Shown: positions 1 through 9,531, numbered from the stretch's first letter. The stretch: DNA of 40,143 nt from Pseudonocardia sp. KRD291 (GCF_019263595.1 NZ_JADQDD010000019.1:1-40143); one strand, 5' to 3'. The notes: generated by a model not told the origin, from the sequence alone. Numbers and translations are program-made.

Positions 1-492
1 CAGCGACAACGGTGCCGACGCGGCCTTCGGTGCGGCCGGTGCCGCGTCCGTCGTCACCGCGGGGGGCGTCGCCTCGGTCGACGGCGCGCCGGCCGGACGG
101 CTCGCGGCCCGGCGACGACGTGTCGGCGCGGCCGGGGCAGCCGGAGCGGCCACCGCGTCGGCACCGTTGTCGCTGCTCGCGGCGCCGTTCGAGGTGGCGG
201 TGTCGCCGAGGGACAGCTGCGGCGCTGCCGCGGGGGCGTCGTCCGTCGCGGCGGCGGCCCGGGGAGCGGGTCGCGATGCACGCTTGGCGGCGGGAGCGGG
301 GGCGGAGGCGCCCTGGCGCTCCTTGATGGCGGCGATCAGGTCCCCCTTCCGCATACCGGCGATGTCGGGGACGTTCAGCTCGGTGGCCAGCTCACGCAGC
401 TCGGCCAGCACCATGCCGGAGAGGCCTCCACGGCGACGCGGGGCCGCCTCGGTGTCTGCGGACTGGGAGCCGACGAGATCGGTCTCGCTCAC
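1..492 (-). CDS. rho: Transcription termination factor Rho, N-terminal part (partial, runs off the window)
   Basis: Rho is the ATP-dependent RNA helicase that ends transcription. Only its first 164 codons are here. Residues ~28-60 form the Rho N-terminal helical domain, with the patterns LAELRELATEL and GMRKGDLIAAI. After it comes the long Ala/Pro/Arg/Asp-rich insert typical of actinobacterial Rho, before the RNA-binding domain, which lies outside the window. The start is GTG at 492, chosen because the conserved domain begins shortly after it and GGAAGG lies just upstream. It is transcribed away from thrB in the same direction, but a good separate promoter lies ~230 bp upstream, so it is probably an independent unit. 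The identity is secure from the N-terminal domain and from its known place downstream of thrB in actinobacteria. Confidence 0.88.
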   Translation of the reverse strand, partial: MSETDLVGSQSADTEAAPRRRGGLSGMVLAELRELATELNVPDIAGMRKGDLIAAIKERQGASAPAPAAKRASRPAPRAAAATDDAPAAAPQLSLGDTATSNGAASSDNGADAVAAPAAPAAPTRRRRAASRPAGAPSTEATPPAVTTDAAPAAPKAASAPLSL

Positions 493-723
493 GAATTTCC
501 TTCCTGACCGACCCGGGTGTCCTGTCCAGGTCAGGGGATTTCACACGCTCATCCGGCAGGTAGACCCGTGCCGGCAGCAATTGAAAAGATGATTCCCCCA
601 CGACGACGTCACGGGAGTCAGGCCGCCCGTTCGGGATTCCGAGTCCAGCCAGAGAGGGGGATCGGGCGAGCGGGCCCAGCCACAAGACTACGCGTTCGAC
701 GCGTGGATCGCCATGCAGGGCCG

Positions 724-752
724 ACACTAGACGTATCCGTCACGGGCGGCAA
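724..752 (-). promoter_or_regulatory. Predicted promoter of rho with a long leader
   Basis: On the minus strand, TTGCCG (752-747) and TAGTGT (729-724) are separated by exactly 17 bp, a good vegetative sigma-factor arrangement. Transcription would start near 717 and give an untranslated leader of about 225 nt before the rho GTG. The 314-bp gap between thrB and rho (493-806) holds this promoter and leader. I see no convincing gene in it. Long rho leaders are often used for autoregulation in bacteria; that role here is inference. Confidence 0.55.
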
Positions 753-806
753 CAACCCCCCGCCCTCCCGCGTGTCGGACGACCGTCGCACCTGGTCAGC
801 GACGGG

Positions 807-1709
807 TCAGGCAACCTCGACACACACGCCGTCGGGGTCGACGGGCAGCGACAGGACGGTGAAACCGTCCAGGTTCAGACCCTCGGGGGCGACGCCGTCC
901 GCGGTCAGCGCGAGCACCGTCGGACCCGCCCCGGAGATCGCCGCGGGCACGCCGCGGGCACGCAGTGACTCGACGAGGTCGAGCGAGCTCGGGTAGGCGG
1001 GACGTCGGTAGGGCTGGTGCAGCCGGTCCTCGGTGGCCGGCATCAGCAGGTCCGGCCGCGCGGTCATGGCCAGCACGGCGAGCGCGGTGCGGCTGCCGGT
1101 GAACGCGGCGTCGTGCAGCGGGACGTGCTCCGGGAGCAGGCCGCGTGTGGTCTTCGTCGCCGACTCGGCGTCCGCGACGAACGCGACCGGGTGGATGTCG
1201 GGGTGCACGTCGAGCTTCTCGGCGTGGAACCGGCGCGCCTGCCCGGAGGTCTCCCAGGCGAGCACGAACCCACCCATCAGGCTGGCCGCCGCGTTGTCCG
1301 CGTGGCCTTCCATCGCGGCGCCGAGCTGCAGCAACGCCTCGTGCTCGTCCTCGACGTCGCGCCCGGTGAGCACGGCCGCGGCGGTCACCCCGGCCACCGC
1401 GGCGGCCGCGGAGCTGCCCAGCCCGCGCGAGTGCGGGACGGCGTTGGTGCAGCGCAGCCGGATCCCGGCCGGGGCGTCGCCGAACAGCTCGAAGGCCTGG
1501 CGCATCGCCCGCACGACCAGGTGCCGGCCGTTGCGCGGCACGTGTGCGGAGCCCTCCCCCGTGACGTCCACCCACAGTCCGGGCTCCGCCGTCGCGCAGA
1601 CGTGGAGCTCGTCGTGGATGCCGAGCGCGAGGCCGAGCGAGTCGAAACCCGGGCCGAGGTTCGCCGTCGAACCGGGGACGCGGATCCGGACCTCGGAGGG
1701 TCGTCCCAT
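807..1709 (-). CDS. thrB: Homoserine kinase
   Basis: Phosphorylates L-homoserine with ATP to O-phosphohomoserine, the step before threonine synthase. 300 aa, normal for the GHMP kinase family. The N-terminal strand carries PGSTANLGPGFDSLG (residues ~12-26). The glycine/serine-rich ATP loop PHSRGLGSSAAA lies at ~92-103. The C-terminal GHMP motif ISGAGPTVLAL is near residue 265. A longer reading frame exists upstream, but the ATG at 1709 is preferred: it forms a TGATG overlap with the thrC stop, which indicates translational coupling, and the family fold starts at once. It is the last gene of the hom-thrC-thrB block. Confidence 0.95.
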   Translation of the reverse strand: MGRPSEVRIRVPGSTANLGPGFDSLGLALGIHDELHVCATAEPGLWVDVTGEGSAHVPRNGRHLVVRAMRQAFELFGDAPAGIRLRCTNAVPHSRGLGSSAAAAVAGVTAAAVLTGRDVEDEHEALLQLGAAMEGHADNAAASLMGGFVLAWETSGQARRFHAEKLDVHPDIHPVAFVADAESATKTTRGLLPEHVPLHDAAFTGSRTALAVLAMTARPDLLMPATEDRLHQPYRRPAYPSSLDLVESLRARGVPAAISGAGPTVLALTADGVAPEGLNLDGFTVLSLPVDPDGVCVEVA

Positions 1710-2914
1710 CAGGCCAGCTCGAGTGCGGAGGCGACCGCTCCCGGATCGATCGGGACGATCTCCGGCTCCGGCGCGGTGAGCAGGGCGGTGTCCGGGTCCT
1801 TGAGACCGTGCCCGGTGACCGTGCACACCACCAGCGACCCGCGCGGCAGCGTGCCGTCCGCGGCCGAGGCCAGCAGCCCGGCCACGCTCGCCGCCGACGC
1901 CGGCTCGACGAACACGGCCTCCTCGGCCGAGAGCATGCGGTAGGCGGCCAGGATCTCGTCGTCGGTGACCGCGGCGATCTTGCCGTGGGACTCGTCACGC
2001 GCGGCGATCGCGCCGTTCCAGGAGGCGGGCGACCCGATCCGGATGGCTGTGGCGATCGTCTCCGGCGTCGTGACCGGCGCCCCGTGCACCAGCGGGGCGG
2101 CGCCCGCGGCCTGGAAGCCGAACATCCGCGGGAGGTCGGAGATCAGGCCGTCGGCGTGGTAGCCGCGGTAGCCCTTCCAGTACGCGGTGATGTTGCCCGC
2201 GTTGCCGACCGGCAGGCAGTGCACGTCCGGCGCCTGCCCGAGCTGGTCGCAGATCTCGTAGGCGGCGCTGGCCTGCCCGGCGATCCGGGTCGGGTTCACG
2301 GAGTTGACCAGCGCGGCGACCGGGTAGTCGGCGGTGGTCTTGCGGGCGAGCTCGAGGCAGTCGTCGAAGTTGCCGTCGATCTGCAGGATCCGCGCGCCGT
2401 GCGCGACGGCCTGGGCGAGCTTGCCGAGCGCGACCTTGCCCCGGGGGACCAGCACCGCGCAGGTCATCGAGGCGCGGGCGGCGTAGGCCGCGGCCGAGGC
2501 CGAGGTGTTGCCGGTGGAGGCGCAGAGCACGCCCTGCTTGCCCTCGGCCAGCGCCGCCGTCACGGCCATCGTCATGCCGCGGTCCTTGAACGAGCCGGTC
2601 GGGTTCGCCCCGTCGACCTTGAGGTAGACCTGGCAGCCGGTGCGCTCGGAGAGCCGGGGGGCCGGGAGCAGCGGCGTCCCGCCCTCGGCCAGGGTGACCA
2701 CGCGCCAGTCCGGCTGCACCGGCATCCGGTCCCGGTAGGCCTCGATCACGCCGGGCCAGTGCCCGGGAGGGGGCGGCGCGACCGCGCCGCGGGGGAAGTC
2801 CTGGCGCGGGACCCCGTGCTGCTCGGTCCTCTGGACACTGCCGGTCATCGGGCCGCCTTGCCTTCCTGTGGAGCTGGAGTCGCCTTCCCGTGGAACCGGG
2901 GTCGCCGAGGTCAT
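1709..2914 (-). CDS. thrC: Threonine synthase
   Basis: PLP enzyme that converts O-phosphohomoserine to threonine. The PLP lysine is in PTGSFKDRG (K110). The phosphate-binding loop is PVGNAGN (~236-242), and [15 protein letters not shown] (~134-148) is the family substrate-binding segment. As called it has 401 aa, about 40 more than the usual ~360, because of a polar N-terminal extension. The ATG at 2914 overlaps the hom stop as ATGA. An alternative ATG at 2848 would give 379 aa, with AGGAAGG further upstream, and cannot be excluded. The stop shares its A with the thrB start. Confidence 0.94.
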   Translation of the reverse strand: MTSATPVPREGDSSSTGRQGGPMTGSVQRTEQHGVPRQDFPRGAVAPPPPGHWPGVIEAYRDRMPVQPDWRVVTLAEGGTPLLPAPRLSERTGCQVYLKVDGANPTGSFKDRGMTMAVTAALAEGKQGVLCASTGNTSASAAAYAARASMTCAVLVPRGKVALGKLAQAVAHGARILQIDGNFDDCLELARKTTADYPVAALVNSVNPTRIAGQASAAYEICDQLGQAPDVHCLPVGNAGNITAYWKGYRGYHADGLISDLPRMFGFQAAGAAPLVHGAPVTTPETIATAIRIGSPASWNGAIAARDESHGKIAAVTDDEILAAYRMLSAEEAVFVEPASAASVAGLLASAADGTLPRGSLVVCTVTGHGLKDPDTALLTAPEPEIVPIDPGAVASALELA

Positions 2915-4320
2915 CCGGGCATGCCCAGCGCACTGACCGCGCGGCCGAGACCCTCGACCCGCAGCACGCCGGCCACACCGAGCACGACGTCGAGCTCGGC
3001 GAGCGCGGCGACGGTACCGGCCAGGGCCGAGTCCGGCGCCGAGTGCGTGACGACGGTGAGCCGCGCCTGCCCCGGGTCCCCGTCCCGGTCGCCCGCGGCG
3101 CCGCCGGTCTGGCGGACCGCGGCGATGCTGACCCCGGAGCGGGCGAACTCGCCGGCGATCTCGGCCAGCACGCCCTCGCGGTCGGCCACCTCGAGATCGA
3201 CGTGGTAGCGGGTCGGGACGTCGCCGACCGGGCGGACCGGCAGGCTCGCGTAGGCGGACTCGCGCGGCCCGCGACCGCCCTCGACGTGGTTGCGCGCGAC
3301 GGCGACCAGGTCGCCGAGCACCGCACTCGCCGTCGGTGCGCCGCCCGCGCCCTGGCCGTAGAACATCAGCTGTCCGGCCGCCTCGGCCTCGACGAACACG
3401 GCGTTGAATGCGCCGTCCACGCCGGCCAGCGGGTGCGAGGTGGGGATCATCGCCGGGTAGACCCGGGCCGAGACGGCCTCGCCGCCGTTGGACTCCACCC
3501 GCTCGCAGATGGCCAGCAGCTTGATCGTGCAGCCGAGCAGGCGCGCCGCGGCGATGTCGGCGGCGCTGACCGAGCGCATGCCCTCGCGGTGCACGTCCGA
3601 CGCCGTGACGCGCGTGTGGAACGACAGCGTGGCCAGGATCGCGGCCTTGGACGCGGCGTCGTAGCCGTCGACGTCGGCGCTCGGGTCGGCCTCGGCGTAG
3701 CCCAGCCGGGTGGCCTCCTCCAGCGCGTCGCCGTAGGAGGCGCCGGAGCTGGCCATGGCCGAGAGGACGAAGTTCGAGGTTCCGTTCACGATCCCGGCGA
3801 CACGGGTGATCCGGTCGCCGGCCAGCGACTCGCGCAGCGGGCGCAGCAGCGGGATCGCCCCGGCCACGGCGGCCTCGTAGTAAAGGTCCGCGCCGGAGGC
3901 GTCGGCCGCCTCGGCCAGCGCCGGGCCGTCCTCGGCCAGCAGCGCCTTGTTCGCGGTGACCACCGACTTGCCCGCCTTGAGCGCATCGAGCAGCAGCGTG
4001 CGCACCGGCTCGATGCCGCCGATCACCTCGACGACGACGTCGACGTCGTCGCGCGCGACCAGCGCGGCGGCGTCGGTGGTGACCAGGTCACCGAAGTTCT
4101 CGGTCAGCCACGGGTGCCGGTGCGGGCGCCGCACCGCGACCCCGACCAGCTCGACCGGCGCGCCGATCCGCGCGGTCAGGTCCTTCGCCTGCCCGGTGAG
4201 CAGCCGCACCACCTCGGTGCCGACGGTGCCGCATCCCAGCAACGCGACCCGGACGGCTGCGTCCTCGCCCCTGCCCACCACGCCTCCTCGTGCACACGCA
4301 CCCGAACGGGCGCCGATCAT
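2911..4320 (-). CDS. hom: Homoserine dehydrogenase with C-terminal ACT domain
   Basis: NAD(P)H-dependent reduction of aspartate semialdehyde to homoserine, the branch point to threonine and methionine. 469 aa. Rossmann loop [11 protein letters not shown] is at ~27-37. The family signature with [15 protein letters not shown] lies near 215-230. A C-terminal ACT domain (~375-465) is where threonine feedback inhibition acts in Gram-positive enzymes. The start is uncertain: the ATG at 4320 has a weak ribosome site, whereas GTG codons at 4281 and 4278 sit directly behind a strong GAGGAGG, 1-4 nt away. Either choice leaves the catalytic fold intact. The gene lies 46 bp downstream of lysA and overlaps thrC by four bases. 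Confidence 0.94.
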   Translation of the reverse strand: MIGARSGACARGGVVGRGEDAAVRVALLGCGTVGTEVVRLLTGQAKDLTARIGAPVELVGVAVRRPHRHPWLTENFGDLVTTDAAALVARDDVDVVVEVIGGIEPVRTLLLDALKAGKSVVTANKALLAEDGPALAEAADASGADLYYEAAVAGAIPLLRPLRESLAGDRITRVAGIVNGTSNFVLSAMASSGASYGDALEEATRLGYAEADPSADVDGYDAASKAAILATLSFHTRVTASDVHREGMRSVSAADIAAARLLGCTIKLLAICERVESNGGEAVSARVYPAMIPTSHPLAGVDGAFNAVFVEAEAAGQLMFYGQGAGGAPTASAVLGDLVAVARNHVEGGRGPRESAYASLPVRPVGDVPTRYHVDLEVADREGVLAEIAGEFARSGVSIAAVRQTGGAAGDRDGDPGQARLTVVTHSAPDSALAGTVAALAELDVVLGVAGVLRVEGLGRAVSALGMPG

Positions 4321-4366
4321 TCCTGGTCACACCATGTCCCGGCGACGCCGGGTGGCGGAACTCTCC

Positions 4367-5959
4367 TCACCTGCCGGCGTACGCCCCGGTGTCGTGCGTG
4401 TGACCGTTCGACGGCGCCCCCGCCGCGGCCGCCGCCCCGGCTCCGGTCGCGCCGTCCTCCTCGGAGGGGACCTCGAAACGGAACTGGTCCTCCAGTGTCT
4501 CCCGGCGCAGCAGCACCCGGGCGCGCCCCTCCCGCACGGCGACGACAGCCGGGCGCGGGAGGCGGTTGTAGGAGCTCGCCATCGCGTAGCAGTAGGCGCC
4601 GGTCGCGGCGACCGCCAGCAGATCACCCGGGGCCAGGTCGGCGGGCAGCCAGCAGTCGCGCACGACGATGTCGCCGGACTCGCAGTGCTTGCCGACCACC
4701 CGGGAGAGCACCGGGGTGCCGCCCGGCAGGCCGGCGTCGGCGCCGCCGTGGCCGTCCGACCCGGCGTCGACGGTGGGCGAGCTGTCGAGCGCGGAGGACC
4801 GCGACACCAGCCGGACGTCGTAGGCGGCGTCGTAGAGCGCGGTGCGGATGTTGTCGCTCATCCCGCCGTCCACGCTGACGTAGCGCCGCGCGTACCCGCC
4901 GAGCGGGACGTCCTTGGTCGTGCCGACCTCGTAGACGGTCACGGTGCCCGGCCCGGCGATCGCCCGGCCCGGCTCGACGGCGATGTCCGGCACGTCGAGG
5001 TCGGCGGCGTGGCACTCGCGCTCGACGATCCCGCGCAGCTGCTGCGCCAGGTCCGGCACCGACAGCGGGGTCTCGTCCGGGCGGTAGGCGATCCCGACAC
5101 CGCCGCCCAGGTCCAGCGTGCGCAGCGCACCCAGGTTCTCCGGGCCGTGGTCGGCGTGCAACCGGGCCAGCAGCCGCACGATCCGGCGCGCGGCGACCTC
5201 GAAGCCCTCGGTGTCGAAGATCTGGCTGCCGATGTGGCTGTGCAGCCCGACCAGCTCCAGGTGCGACGACGCGACCACCCGGCGTGCGGCCTCGAGTGCA
5301 TCCGAGTCGCCCTCGGCGTCGGCGATCGAGAAGCCGAACTTCTGGTCCTCGTGCGCGGTCGCGATGAACTCGTGGGTGTGCGCCTCGACGCCGACCGTGA
5401 CCCGGATCATCACCGGCGCCACGACGCCCCGTTCGCGGGCGATCGCGTCCAGGCGGGCGATCTCGTGGAACGAGTCCAGCACCACCCGGCCGACGCCGTT
5501 CTCGACGGCGGCGACCAGCTCGTCGGTGGACTTGTTGTTGCCGTGCAACGCGATCCGCGCCGTAGGGAACCCGGCGCGCAGCGCGACGGCCAGCTCCCCG
5601 CCGGAGCACACGTCGAGCGAGAGCCCCTCCTGGTCCACCCAGCGGGCGATCTCGGTGCACAGGAAAGCCTTCGCCGCGTAGTGCACCGACGAGGCCCCGA
5701 ACGCGGCCGCGAACTCCGCGGCACGGGAGCGGAAGTCGTCCTCGTCGAGCACGAACAACGGCGTGCCGTAGCGCTCGGTGAGATCGCGGACGTCGGCTCC
5801 GGCGACCCGCAGCGCGCCGTCCTCGCCACGCCCGGCGTTGCGCGGCCAGACCGCGGGCGCGAGCTCGTCGAGCTCCTCGGGACCGGCCGGGAGCGGCCCG
5901 GCGGACTCCGGTGGCTGGGAGATGCCGGCGTGCATCGGGCCGGCGGGGTGCGCCCTCAT
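4367..5959 (-). CDS. lysA: Diaminopimelate decarboxylase
   Basis: Decarboxylates meso-diaminopimelate to L-lysine with PLP. 530 aa, clearly longer than the usual 420-460. The PLP lysine is K97 in [16 protein letters not shown] (240-246), the Gly-rich LGGGVGI (284-290) and EPGR (329-332) bind cofactor phosphate and substrate. CESGD (426-430) supplies the cysteine and acidic residues from the partner subunit. The extra length comes from a Gly/Asp-rich insert (~388-413), an N-terminal extension and a low-complexity tail. The start ATG at 5959 has GGAGG seven bases upstream. It is 34 bp downstream of argS, the usual actinobacterial order. Confidence 0.95.
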   Translation of the reverse strand: MRAHPAGPMHAGISQPPESAGPLPAGPEELDELAPAVWPRNAGRGEDGALRVAGADVRDLTERYGTPLFVLDEDDFRSRAAEFAAAFGASSVHYAAKAFLCTEIARWVDQEGLSLDVCSGGELAVALRAGFPTARIALHGNNKSTDELVAAVENGVGRVVLDSFHEIARLDAIARERGVVAPVMIRVTVGVEAHTHEFIATAHEDQKFGFSIADAEGDSDALEAARRVVASSHLELVGLHSHIGSQIFDTEGFEVAARRIVRLLARLHADHGPENLGALRTLDLGGGVGIAYRPDETPLSVPDLAQQLRGIVERECHAADLDVPDIAVEPGRAIAGPGTVTVYEVGTTKDVPLGGYARRYVSVDGGMSDNIRTALYDAAYDVRLVSRSSALDSSPTVDAGSDGHGGADAGLPGGTPVLSRVVGKHCESGDIVVRDCWLPADLAPGDLLAVAATGAYCYAMASSYNRLPRPAVVAVREGRARVLLRRETLEDQFRFEVPSEEDGATGAGAAAAAGAPSNGHTHDTGAYAGR

Positions 5960-5993
5960 GACTGCGCCTCCACGGGAACGATCATGTCGGCGC

Positions 5994-7643
5994 TCACATC
6001 CGCTCCGGCGCGGAAACGCCCATCAGGGCCAGGCCGTTGGCCAGCACCTGCCGTGCCGCGACGCACAGCGCGAGGCGCGCCCGGTGCAGCTCGGAGATCT
6101 CCTCGTCGCCCATCGGCAGGACCCGGCAGGAGTCGTAGAACTTGTGGTACGCGCTGGCCAGCGTCTCCAGGTAGCGGGCGACCCGGTGCGGCTCGCGCAG
6201 CTCGGCGGCCGACCGGACCACCTCCGGGAACCCGCCCAGGGTGCGGATCAGGTCGCCCTCGCGCGGGTGCTCGAGCAGCCCGTAGGACTCCCCCGGGGTG
6301 AGGCCCAGGTCGGCGGCGTTGCGGGCGAGCGAGGACAGCCGGGCGTGCGCGTACTGGACGTAGAAGACCGGGTTGTCGCTGGTCTGGCGGCTGATCACGT
6401 CGAGGTCGACGTCCAGGGTGGAGTCCACCGACGAGCGCACCAGGGAGTACCGGGCCGCGTCCACGCCGACGGCGTCCACGAAGTCCTCGAGCGTGACGAT
6501 CGTGCCCGCCCGCTTGCTCATCCGCACCGGCTCACCGCCGCGGACCAGGTTCACCAGCTGCCCGATCAGCACCTCGACCACCGACGGGTCGTCGCCGAAC
6601 GCGGCGGCGACCGCCTTGAGCCGCACCGTGTAGCCGTGGTGGTCGGCGCCGAGCATGTAGATGCAACGGTCGAAGCCGCGCGCGCGCTTGTCGCGCAGGT
6701 AGGCGATGTCACCGGCGATGTAGGCGGGGCTGCCGTCGCTCTTGATGACGACGCGGTCCTTGTCGTCACCCTGCTCGGTGGAGCGCAGCCACCACGCGCC
6801 GTCCTTCTCATAGAGCGCGCCACTGTCCTTGAGCTGCCCGACCGACTCCTGCACCGCACCGGAGGCGTGCAGCGACAGCTCGCTGAACCACACGTCGAAA
6901 TCGGTGCCGAACGCGTGCAGCGAGCTGCGCATCTCCTCGAGCATCAGCGCCACACCGGTGTCCCGGAACACCCGGTGGCGCTCGGCCTCGGGCAGGTCGA
7001 GCACCCCGGGGTTCGCGGCGACCAGGCGCTGGGCGATCTCGCCGACGTAGGCGCCGCCGTAGCCGTTGTCCGGGGTCGGCCCGCCGGTGGCCGCCGCGAT
7101 CAGCGACGAGGCGAAGTGGTCGATCTGCGCCCCGGCGTCGTTGACGTAGTACTCCCGGGTGACGGCGGCGCCGCGCGCCTGCAGCACCCGGCCCAGCGCG
7201 TCCCCGACCGCGGCCCACCGGGTCCCGCCCAGGTGCACCGGGCCGGTCGGGTTGGCCGAGACGAACTCGAGGTTCAGCTTCTGCCCCGCCAGCTCGTCCC
7301 CGGCGCCGAAGGCGGTGCCGTGGGCCAGCACGTCGCCGACGACCGCGCCCTGCGCGTCGGCGGCCAGGCGCAGGTTGATGAAGCCGGGCCCGGCGATCTC
7401 GGCGGCGGCGATCCCGTCCCGGGCGGCGAGCGCCTCGGCCAGCCAGGTCGCCAGGTCGCGCGGCGGGACACCCGCCTTCTTCGCGGTGCGCAGCGCGACG
7501 TTGGTCGCGTAGTCGCCGTGCTCGGGGTTGCGCGGGCGCTCCACGCCGGCGTCCGCGGGCAGCGCCGAGAGGTCCAGCTCTCGCTCGGTCAGCACGTCCC
7601 GGGCGACGTCACGGACCAGTTCGGCGAGCGCGTCGGGATTCAC
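5994..7643 (-). CDS. argS: Arginyl-tRNA synthetase
   Basis: Class I synthetase that charges tRNA-Arg. 549 aa from the GTG at 7643. In order: the ArgRS N-terminal additional domain (~1-100), the catalytic Rossmann fold with HLGG (137-140, the HIGH equivalent) after SANPTGP, the KMSKS equivalent RMSKRAG (374-380), and the C-terminal anticodon-binding DALR helices. The open frame continues upstream, but GTG 7643 fits the family N-terminus. It has no Shine-Dalgarno; instead a TAGAAT sits seven bases before it, which suggests a leaderless mRNA. First gene of the argS-lysA-hom-thrC-thrB set. Confidence 0.95.
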   Translation of the reverse strand: MNPDALAELVRDVARDVLTERELDLSALPADAGVERPRNPEHGDYATNVALRTAKKAGVPPRDLATWLAEALAARDGIAAAEIAGPGFINLRLAADAQGAVVGDVLAHGTAFGAGDELAGQKLNLEFVSANPTGPVHLGGTRWAAVGDALGRVLQARGAAVTREYYVNDAGAQIDHFASSLIAAATGGPTPDNGYGGAYVGEIAQRLVAANPGVLDLPEAERHRVFRDTGVALMLEEMRSSLHAFGTDFDVWFSELSLHASGAVQESVGQLKDSGALYEKDGAWWLRSTEQGDDKDRVVIKSDGSPAYIAGDIAYLRDKRARGFDRCIYMLGADHHGYTVRLKAVAAAFGDDPSVVEVLIGQLVNLVRGGEPVRMSKRAGTIVTLEDFVDAVGVDAARYSLVRSSVDSTLDVDLDVISRQTSDNPVFYVQYAHARLSSLARNAADLGLTPGESYGLLEHPREGDLIRTLGGFPEVVRSAAELREPHRVARYLETLASAYHKFYDSCRVLPMGDEEISELHRARLALCVAARQVLANGLALMGVSAPERM

Positions 7644-7650
7644 CGTGATG

Positions 7651-7656
7651 ATTCTA
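7651..7656 (-). promoter_or_regulatory. argS: -10 element of argS, leaderless transcript predicted
   Basis: TAGAAT on the minus strand is followed by seven bases and then the argS GTG. The predicted first transcribed base is therefore the first base of the start codon. No ribosome-binding site precedes the GTG. No clear -35 is visible. Leaderless genes are common in actinobacteria. Confidence 0.45.
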
Positions 7657-7691
7657 GGAGGTGGCGCCGTCTGCGCTTCGCACCGGCTTCG

Positions 7692-7697
7692 TAGACT
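7692..7697 (+). promoter_or_regulatory. Candidate -10 element for the DUF3105 gene
   Basis: TAGACT lies ~78 bp before the DUF3105 ATG, in the divergent region shared with argS. No convincing -35 is visible. The call rests on the TAnnnT match and position only. Confidence 0.3.
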
Positions 7698-7774
7698 CCG
7701 GGGGCACGTGACGCCCGCCCGCATCTCCCCCGGCGACGTCCGCGACGGGGGCCGGCGCCGACCAGAGGGATCCG

Positions 7775-8554
7775 ATGGCCAGCGGTAAGTCCAGCAAGAA
7801 CAAGCGCAAGCCGAACATCGGGGCGGTCAACCGGCGCCAGCCGCCCTGGCTGATGATCGGCGGCATCGTCCTGGTCGTCGTGCTGGCCGCGGTGTTCATC
7901 GGCTACCCGCTGATCCAGCGCAACGAGCAGCGCGCGTTCGTGCCCGGTGACGACAACCGCGACCCCTCGCTGACCATCCCCGGCGTCGTCACCCAGCAGT
8001 ACGCCGCCGGGCAGCACATCCTGCCGAACCAGCAGGTCGCCTACACCAACAACCCGCCCTTCGGCGGCACGCACGACGGCTACTGGGCCGCCTGCGGCGG
8101 CGTGGTCTACCCGACCCCGGTGCGCAGCGAGAACCTGGTGCACTCGCTCGAGCACGGCGCGGTGTGGATCGCCTACAACCCGGACCAGGTCACCGGTGCG
8201 GCGCTGGAGACCCTGAGCTCCAAGGTCGACGGCCAGCCCTACACGGTGATGTCGCCCTACCCCGGCCTCGACCAGCCGATCGCGCTGCAGTCCTGGGGCC
8301 ACCAGCTCAAGCTCACCTCGGCCGACGACGAGCGGATCGACCAGTTCATCCGCGCACTGCGGCTCAACCGCTTCACCTACCCGGAGGTCGGCGCGAGCTG
8401 CGACGCCCTCGGCCCGGGCGCGTTCGACCAGGACAACCCGCCGCCGTTCCAGCCGGCCCCGCCGCAGACCGCGGTGAACCGCCAGACCGTCTTCGGCGAG
8501 CGCGACGCCGGGTCCCAGGGCGCGAGCCCCGAGGGGGCCGTGCCCGGCCAGTGA
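7775..8554 (+). CDS. DUF3105 membrane-anchored extracytoplasmic protein
   Basis: 259 aa. A short basic cytoplasmic head ([10 protein letters not shown]) is followed by one membrane segment (~25-47, [19 protein letters not shown]) and a ~200-residue outer domain. That domain carries the DUF3105 pattern, including [17 protein letters not shown] (~90-106) and [14 protein letters not shown] (~121-134). The conserved His and Cys residues suggest a metal- or copper-related role, but the family's function is not established. The ATG at 7775 follows AGAGGG. It is followed at once by a DUF305 gene, a frequent neighbour; the two are probably co-expressed. The stop falls in the first copy of the 18-bp tandem repeat. 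Confidence 0.85.
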   Translation: MASGKSSKNKRKPNIGAVNRRQPPWLMIGGIVLVVVLAAVFIGYPLIQRNEQRAFVPGDDNRDPSLTIPGVVTQQYAAGQHILPNQQVAYTNNPPFGGTHDGYWAACGGVVYPTPVRSENLVHSLEHGAVWIAYNPDQVTGAALETLSSKVDGQPYTVMSPYPGLDQPIALQSWGHQLKLTSADDERIDQFIRALRLNRFTYPEVGASCDALGPGAFDQDNPPPFQPAPPQTAVNRQTVFGERDAGSQGASPEGAVPGQ

Positions 8555-8632
8555 TCGGGCCCCGGGCTGTGATCGGGCCCCGGGCTGTGATCGGGCCCCG
8601 GGCTGTGATCGGGCCCCGGGCTGCGATCGGGC
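8551..8632 (+). repeat. 18-bp tandem repeat, four perfect copies plus a partial fifth
   Basis: The unit GTGATCGGGCCCCGGGCT occurs at 8551-8568, 8569-8586, 8587-8604 and 8605-8622 without a mismatch, then degrades after GCGATCGGGC. The unit is a multiple of three and begins with GTG. Copy one holds the DUF3105 stop (TGA at 8552) and forms a GTGA overlap with a possible DUF305 start. If translated in the DUF305 frame, each copy reads Val-Ile-Gly-Pro-Arg-Ala. The GGGCCC and CCCGGG palindromes could also fold into alternative hairpins. Confidence 0.9.
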
Positions 8633-8640
8633 ACAGTGGT

Positions 8641-9339
8641 GTGGTGAGCGAGACCGAGACGCGCGAACCGGCAGGCGTGACCGAACCCGGGCCGCGGACC
8701 CCGCGTCCGTCGGCCGCGCCCTGGTGGTCGGTGGTCGTCCTGCTCGCCGTGATCGCCCTGCTCGGCGGGCTGCTGATCGGGGCGACCGGACCGGGGGCCG
8801 GGTCACCGGACGCCGACTCGGTCGATGTCGGGTTCGCCCAGGACATGTCGGTGCACCATCGCCAGGCCGTCGAGATGGCGTCCTGGGAGCGCGACCGCAC
8901 CGCCGACCCCGCCCTGCGCCAGCTCGCCTTCGACATCGAGACGACGCAGAACCAGCAGGTCGGCCGGATGCAGGGCTGGCTGGGGCTGTGGGACCAGCCG
9001 GCGCTTCCCTCCGGCGGGCACATGGGCTGGATGGCGGGCGACCACGGCGGCGGCGCGATGGCCGGCATGGCGTCGGTCGCCGCGATGCCCGGGATGGCCA
9101 CCAGCGCGGACCTGCGCCGGATGCGCCAGACACCGGAGCCCGCGCTGGACACCGTGTTCCTGCAGCTCATGCTGCGCCACCACGAGGGCGGGGCGAGCAT
9201 GCTGGAGTACGGCCGCGACCACGCCGAGACCGTCGAGGTGCGCAACCTCGCCTCCCAGATGCTCAGCGCGCAGACCTCCGAGTCGGAGCTGATGAAACAG
9301 CTGCTGGCCCGGCGCGGAGCGCAGCCGCTGCCGCTGTGA
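8641..9339 (+). CDS. DUF305 membrane-anchored protein, possible copper/metal binding
   Basis: 232 aa from GTG 8641 (8644 is also possible). One membrane segment (~28-50) anchors an outer, mostly helical DUF305 domain. It contains the paired family motifs: FAQDMSVHHRQAVEMA (~65-80) and LMLRHHEGGASMLEYG (~178-193), with His-His and Met residues that bind metal in family members, plus a Met/His-rich loop around GHMGWMAGDHGGG. A GTG at 8551 overlapping the upstream stop would add about 30 residues made mostly of VIGPRA repeats, so the true start is unresolved. It follows DUF3105 closely, which suggests a functional pair at the cell surface. Confidence 0.85.
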   Translation: MVSETETREPAGVTEPGPRTPRPSAAPWWSVVVLLAVIALLGGLLIGATGPGAGSPDADSVDVGFAQDMSVHHRQAVEMASWERDRTADPALRQLAFDIETTQNQQVGRMQGWLGLWDQPALPSGGHMGWMAGDHGGGAMAGMASVAAMPGMATSADLRRMRQTPEPALDTVFLQLMLRHHEGGASMLEYGRDHAETVEVRNLASQMLSAQTSESELMKQLLARRGAQPLPL

Positions 9340-9354
9340 CCGGATCGCGCGGGT

Positions 9355-9378
9355 CCGTGCCCCCACGCGAGGGCACGG
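9355..9378 (+). terminator. Hairpin after the DUF305 gene
   Basis: CCGTGCCC (9355-9362) pairs with GGGCACGG (9371-9378) around an eight-base loop, 15 bp after the DUF305 stop. There is no U tract, as is common for actinobacterial terminators. It separates DUF305 from the tRNA gene. Confidence 0.55.
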
Positions 9379-9389
9379 GTCGGGTGCGC

Positions 9390-9395
9390 TAGAGT
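9390..9395 (+). promoter_or_regulatory. Candidate -10 of tRNA-Arg
   Basis: TAGAGT ends 12 bp before the mature 5' end of the tRNA and matches TAnnnT. The -35 region overlaps the preceding hairpin and shows no consensus. Confidence 0.4.
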
Positions 9396-9407
9396 TCCCC
9401 CAGTACC

Positions 9408-9479
9408 GCCCCCGTAGCTCAGGGGATAGAGCGTCGCCCTCCGGAGGCGAAAGCGCAGGTTCGAATCCTGCCGGGGGCA
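9408..9479 (+). tRNA. tRNA-Arg, anticodon CCG
   Basis: Full cloverleaf of 72 nt. The acceptor stem is GCCCCCG/CGGGGGC with discriminator A. The D arm has GCTC/GAGC. The anticodon stem TCGCC/GGCGA encloses the loop CTCCGGA, giving anticodon CCG. The T arm is GCAGG-TTCGAAT-CCTGC. CCA is not encoded. It reads CGG, a frequent arginine codon in this GC-rich DNA. Confidence 0.95.
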
Positions 9480-9516
9480 CGTACAGGTTCCGGAAGACCG
9501 CTCGACCTGCGGTCCC

Positions 9517-9531
9517 GGCCCTGTTCGGGCC
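9517..9531. terminator. Small hairpin after tRNA-Arg
   Basis: GGCCC-TGTTC-GGGCC, 37 bp after the tRNA. A second perfect palindrome, CCGCGG-TCA-CCGCGG, follows at 9555-9569. Either could end tRNA transcription or the convergent regulator mRNA. Both are short and lack a U tract. Confidence 0.4.

Noticed and set aside
1808..3208. Very long plus-strand frames opposite thrC, hom and lysA
   Set aside because: Composition is that of antisense shadows; the minus-strand genes are fully recognisable.
7655..7662. AGGAGGT on the plus strand resembling a strong ribosome site
   Set aside because: No start codon follows at a usable distance; the DUF3105 gene starts over 100 bp downstream with its own site.
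8551..8632. CRISPR-like array
   Set aside because: The units are directly adjacent with no spacers; it is a simple tandem repeat. No CRISPR or cas genes are in the window.
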